Below are positions 39,687 through 42,760 of a stretch of 42,760 nt of DNA, piece by piece. Position 1 is the stretch's first letter. Every line of letters starts with the position of its first letter. The position numbers and the translations under genes are program-made. Under the pieces are notes generated by a model that did no database searches, was not told where the DNA came from, and saw only the letters and a list, made by a program, of their open reading frames with translations. Source of the DNA: a virus; the IMG/VR virus record IMGVR_UViG_3300046517_000581, positions 1 to 42,760 of that record; one strand, written 5' to 3'.

Positions 39687-41453
39687 ATGTCAATTAGCAT
39701 AACAAGGTACGTTGATATTGTATCCGGTATTGGTGCCGGTGCGGTGGTTCCTACCCGTGATTTAGTGGGTCGTTTATTTACAGCGAATAACTTACTACCA
39801 CCTCAGACTTTCATTTCATTTACTGACGCCGCCGATGTTGGCACTTACTTTGGATTCGGTTCCGAAGAATATTTAAGAGCGGTATTTTATTTTTCATGGG
39901 TTAGTAAAAATCTAACTCAGCCACAATCGATACAATTCGCACGATGGGTTCAGACTGCGGTTGCTCCGATGATTTTTCCGGTTCAAAACGGCGGTACGAC
40001 TCTTGCTGCTTGGAATCTCATCACTAATGGTAGTTTCATCCTTACGATGGGTGGTTTCACTTTCACGCTTAGTAGCTTAGATTTCAGCGGTGCGGGAAAC
40101 CTTGCTGCCGTTGCTACAATTATCGAAGACGCCATCCAAGCTGAATCGGGCGGCGGTGCTATTTGGACGGGCGCGGTAGTTACCTATTCTGCATCTTATG
40201 GCGGTTTCACTTTAGTTGGTGGCGCAACAGACGTAGTAACGCATCCTTTAGTTGTGGAAGTTGGCGGTGGCGGCACAGATATTACTCCAGCTGGTTTACT
40301 TGGATGGCTACCTGAATCACAAATGGTAAACGGTAATTTCATCCCCGGTGCTATATGGGCGGTAGGTTCTGCAGTTGAAACAATTACTCAGACATTAACT
40401 AGCTCGGCAGCCGCGTCTAATAATTTCGGATCATTTTTGTTTTTAGATAACTTAGCAATTACAAAACAAAATATGATCGATGCAGCTACATGGAACAATT
40501 CTCAAAACGTATTATTCATGTATACACAAGCGATAACACCCGCTAACGCCACAACATGGCAATCTGCGGTCGCAGCGATTGGTGGTATTGGATTAACTTT
40601 ATCTCCCACGATTAGTTTTAGTTTAACGGGGACATTAACATCCGGTTCTAACGTAGTTTCGGGGTTGACAAGCAATGCCGGAATCACAATCGGCATGCCT
40701 GTGACTGATGCGGGGAGCCATTTACCGGCGAATACTTACGTAACGAGTTTAGTCGGTACAACCGGCTTGACGTTAAATAATAATTCGGCGTCTACCTCTA
40801 CCGAACAATTAACTTTTTTCACTCTTCAATTCCCTGAAATGTTCCCGATGATGATCGAAGCGGCAACAAATTACGCGGGATTCAACTCAGTACAAAATTA
40901 TGAGTTTCAGCAAGTCGCAGGGCTTACCCCAAGTGTGAATACGGATGCGAGCGCAAATGCTTATGACGCAATAAGTATTAATTACTATGGTGTAACTCAG
41001 CAAGCCGGAGCATTAATTGCTTTCTATCAAACCGGAGTGCTACAAGGAATATCACCCGATATTTTAGACATGAATGCTTACGTTAATGAAATATGGTTGA
41101 AAGACGCTGCTACGGCTGCGATTATGACGTTGTTGTTATCCGTCGCTCAAGTACCGGCTAATGCCCAAGGTCGCAATCAAATTCTTGCGATACTTCAAGG
41201 TGTCGTAAATCAAGCATTGAATAACGGAACAATAAGCGTTGGTAAAGCGCTCACTACTAATCAGCAGATGTATATTACTTCTGCCACGGGTGATCCGCTA
41301 GCTTGGCACCAAGTACAAAACAATGGGTATTGGCTCGATGTCGTTATTACAGCAACGGGAAGCAGCCCTGTGGTTTACACCGCGACGTATACTTTGATCT
41401 ACAGCAAAGATGACGTTATTAGAAAAGTGAACGGTACACATACGTTGATTTAA
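39687..41453 (+). CDS. Tail sheath protein (DUF3383)
   Basis: 588 residues. [27 protein letters not shown] and [13 protein letters not shown] match DUF3383, the sheath-like family of small myoviruses. Residues ~312-377 form an extra Gly/Ser/Thr module ([29 protein letters not shown]) resembling that in gpJ. C-terminal helix [22 protein letters not shown] is usual. The presence of a sheath proves a contractile tail. Confidence 0.9.
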   Translation: MSISITRYVDIVSGIGAGAVVPTRDLVGRLFTANNLLPPQTFISFTDAADVGTYFGFGSEEYLRAVFYFSWVSKNLTQPQSIQFARWVQTAVAPMIFPVQNGGTTLAAWNLITNGSFILTMGGFTFTLSSLDFSGAGNLAAVATIIEDAIQAESGGGAIWTGAVVTYSASYGGFTLVGGATDVVTHPLVVEVGGGGTDITPAGLLGWLPESQMVNGNFIPGAIWAVGSAVETITQTLTSSAAASNNFGSFLFLDNLAITKQNMIDAATWNNSQNVLFMYTQAITPANATTWQSAVAAIGGIGLTLSPTISFSLTGTLTSGSNVVSGLTSNAGITIGMPVTDAGSHLPANTYVTSLVGTTGLTLNNNSASTSTEQLTFFTLQFPEMFPMMIEAATNYAGFNSVQNYEFQQVAGLTPSVNTDASANAYDAISINYYGVTQQAGALIAFYQTGVLQGISPDILDMNAYVNEIWLKDAATAAIMTLLLSVAQVPANAQGRNQILAILQGVVNQALNNGTISVGKALTTNQQMYITSATGDPLAWHQVQNNGYWLDVVITATGSSPVVYTATYTLIYSKDDVIRKVNGTHTLI

Positions 41454-41470
41454 TCAGGGAGCGAATCACC

Positions 41471-41917
41471 ATGCAAAATATATCTGGCTTTGGTTTAATG
41501 GTTAATATTCTGGCCTCAAATACCTTTCCGGTAGGGCTTATTTTAACGGAGTGGGCGGATGATTCTGATCCCTTCGATTTACCCTCGTTACAAATAGCGG
41601 ATACCGCCATGGGCTTAAATGGCGATTTAATCGGATGGTCTAAGCCTAATCCTATTAAACTTACATTGAATGTTATCCCGCAAAGTTTTAGCGACCTTAA
41701 TCTAGCGGTGCTTTTAGAAGCTAACCGTGTCGGTCGCGGTAAAACAGGCGCAAGGGATACTATTACAATGACTGCTATCTACCCTAACGGTAGCCCGATT
41801 ATTTTAATAAACGGATTCATTACTGACGGTATACCCGGCAGTCCGGTTGCAAGCTCCGGTCGTTTAAAATCGAAAAGCTATCAATTCGCGTTTGAGAACA
41901 AGGTACTTGGATTATGA
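41471..41917 (+). CDS. Tail tube protein
   Basis: 148 residues. [42 protein letters not shown] then [15 protein letters not shown] and a C-terminal [15 protein letters not shown] match the tube proteins that follow DUF3383 sheaths. It forms the inner hexameric tube. ATGATG overlap with the chaperone. Confidence 0.85.
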   Translation: MQNISGFGLMVNILASNTFPVGLILTEWADDSDPFDLPSLQIADTAMGLNGDLIGWSKPNPIKLTLNVIPQSFSDLNLAVLLEANRVGRGKTGARDTITMTAIYPNGSPIILINGFITDGIPGSPVASSGRLKSKSYQFAFENKVLGL

Positions 41918-42342
41918 TGGGATTGTTAGAACCCAAAGAGGTGACTATTGATGGACGTAACTTTGTTTTATCGAAATTTCCAGCCGTTGCGGGCAGGGAA
42001 ATTATATCAAAGTACCCCATTTCAGCTATGCCGAAGTTAGGCGATTACAAAGTTAATGAAGAAACAATGTTTAAGTTAATGAAATTTGTAGGCGTTAAAC
42101 AAGGCGATACGATCCTTTGTCTAACTACTCCGGCGCTGATTGATAACCACACTAGAAGCTGGGAAACTTTGATGAAAGTCGAGTGGGCTATGATCGAGTA
42201 CAATTGTACTTTTTTTCAGAACGGGGCGCTCTCGACTTCCTTAGAAGATACCGCCCCGAAAGTCCTAGCGTGGATTTCCAAAATATCGACGGCTTTATCG
42301 GCGCGATCGTTGCGGACGGAAAAGCAACCCTCAACGAGTTAA
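41914..42342 (+). CDS. Tail assembly chaperone, short (0-frame) form
   Basis: 142 residues. It lies between tube and tape measure, the universal position of the frameshifted chaperone pair (lambda gpG/gpGT, Mu 41/42). Begins [27 protein letters not shown] and ends after a basic [12 protein letters not shown] once past the frameshift site. Reading on in this frame stops at 42342. Confidence 0.85.
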   Translation: MMGLLEPKEVTIDGRNFVLSKFPAVAGREIISKYPISAMPKLGDYKVNEETMFKLMKFVGVKQGDTILCLTTPALIDNHTRSWETLMKVEWAMIEYNCTFFQNGALSTSLEDTAPKVLAWISKISTALSARSLRTEKQPSTS

Positions 42343-42455
42343 AAACTATCTATACACTAGAGGATGCTTTTTTGATGTGGGAGGTCATCGCTGTTACTCG
42401 GTATAACGAGTATTTAGCAATGGAACATGCGAAGAAGCAGCAAAAGGGTAGATAA
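41914..42455 (+). CDS. Tail assembly chaperone, long form by -1 frameshift
   Basis: Ribosomes slipping -1 on T TTT TTT (42210-42216) continue with TCA GAA CGG and produce a C-terminal extension of ~80 residues ([18 protein letters not shown] to KKQQKGR) ending at 42455. Total ~180 residues. The extension contains [20 protein letters not shown] and a helical [14 protein letters not shown] typical of GT-type extensions that bind the tape measure. The TAA stop overlaps the tape-measure ATG. Confidence 0.85.
42210..42216 (+). other. Slippery heptamer for -1 frameshift
   Basis: T TTT TTT in the zero frame, followed by CAG. It permits both tRNAs to re-pair in the -1 frame. The -1 frame is open from before the site to 42455, whereas the zero frame ends at 42342. 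Confidence 0.8.
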
Positions 42456-42760
42456 TGAATATCATAGAAAAATTTTATATCCTCTTTAAAAGTGACGCAT
42501 CCGAAGTCAAAAAGGGTGCGGACGAAGCTAAAAAATCAACGCTTGATCTCGATGCATCTTTAAAAAATGTTAACAAAGGCACTGAAAAAGTAGGCGCTTC
42601 GTTCTTAGAATTAGCTAAGGCCGGAGCATCTTTTCTAGGCGTGGCTGCTGCCATTCATGAAGTGTTTTCGGGTATTACAGGAGCGAATGATTATGCACTT
42701 AGTCTTGGTGATGCATCTCGTGCTTTTGGTATCAACGCTGCTGAGTTGGACGTATGGGGT
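42237..42760. repeat. Right copy of the 524-bp terminal redundancy
   Basis: Matches bases 1-524. Differences cluster between 42335 and ~42665; the first ~100 and last ~90 bases match exactly. Only about two amino acid changes result (Ala to Ser and Asn to Ala near codon 28-35 of the tape measure), so the difference is under purifying selection, not sequencing noise. Confidence 0.9.
42455..42760 (+). CDS. Tape measure protein, 3'-truncated second copy
   Basis: First 102 codons of the tape measure, cut by the window end. The amino acid sequence is nearly the same as 219-524 but with many synonymous changes and KKSTLDLDASLKN in place of KKATLDLDNSLKN. It belongs to the overlap rather than to a second gene, unless a true duplication is shown. 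Confidence 0.8.
   Translation, partial: MNIIEKFYILFKSDASEVKKGADEAKKSTLDLDASLKNVNKGTEKVGASFLELAKAGASFLGVAAAIHEVFSGITGANDYALSLGDASRAFGINAAELDVWG

Noticed and set aside
42455-42760. A second tape-measure gene from tandem duplication
   Set aside because: The match extends through the chaperone end and stops at the window edge, which is what a circular assembly overlap gives; the differences look like strain variation.

Overview
The window reads as one essentially complete genome of a small myovirus (contractile-tailed dsDNA phage) of an unidentified Gram-negative bacterium, probably assembled from a mixed population. Bases 1-524 recur at 42237-42760 in the same orientation with scattered, mostly synonymous differences, so the unit is about 42.2 kb and circular or circularly permuted. 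Shine-Dalgarno sites (GGAGG, AAGGA) and sigma70-type promoters (TTGACA, 17 bp, TATAGT) fit a proteobacterial-type host. The protein families (DUF2184 capsid, DUF3383 sheath, DUF1073 portal, DUF2612, Gp138 spike, Pam3-like baseplate plug) place it among small-genome myoviruses. No host can be named from the sequence.

Layout. (1) 1-7754, plus: tail assembly chaperone tail end, tape measure, baseplate and a fibre, mostly with ATGA or TAATG overlaps. (2) 7760-8659, plus: a ParF-like Walker ATPase and a ribbon-helix-helix partner, i.e. a plasmid-type partition cassette with repeats in its leader. (3) 8656-15065, minus: small genes, family A DNA polymerase, a probable ssDNA-binding protein, a DUF1737 gene outside the usual length cut-off, a RecB-like nuclease and accessory genes. 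(4) 15156-20389, plus: SF2 helicase, VRR-NUC nuclease, short TetR-type regulator, primase-helicase and a small membrane protein. (5) 20390-23251, minus: a tightly coupled operon of about eleven tiny genes, three of them paralogues. (6) 23252-23706: the only long non-coding stretch, AT-rich with iteron-like repeats. (7) 23707-42455, plus: ParB-methyltransferase, small terminase, fibres, large terminase, portal, a tRNA-like element, a Tad2-type anti-Thoeris homologue, head morphogenesis, protease/scaffold, cement, capsid, connectors, sheath, tube, and the tail chaperone with a -1 frameshift.

How it works together. Three promoters in the replication region share an 18-bp signature that extends TTGACA into the spacer (TTGACAnnnTCCGCACTA), so the polymerase/SSB operon, the accessory/nuclease operon and the nuclease-TetR-primase operon look co-regulated. 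The short TetR protein in the last operon is the obvious candidate binder. A second, 26-bp bipartite element (two ATTTAAAGAT-like halves 16 bp apart) occurs at five sites, one of them the partition-gene leader. The partition cassette and iteron-like region, with no recognisable integrase, suggest a phage-plasmid lifestyle; this is inference. No endolysin was recognised.
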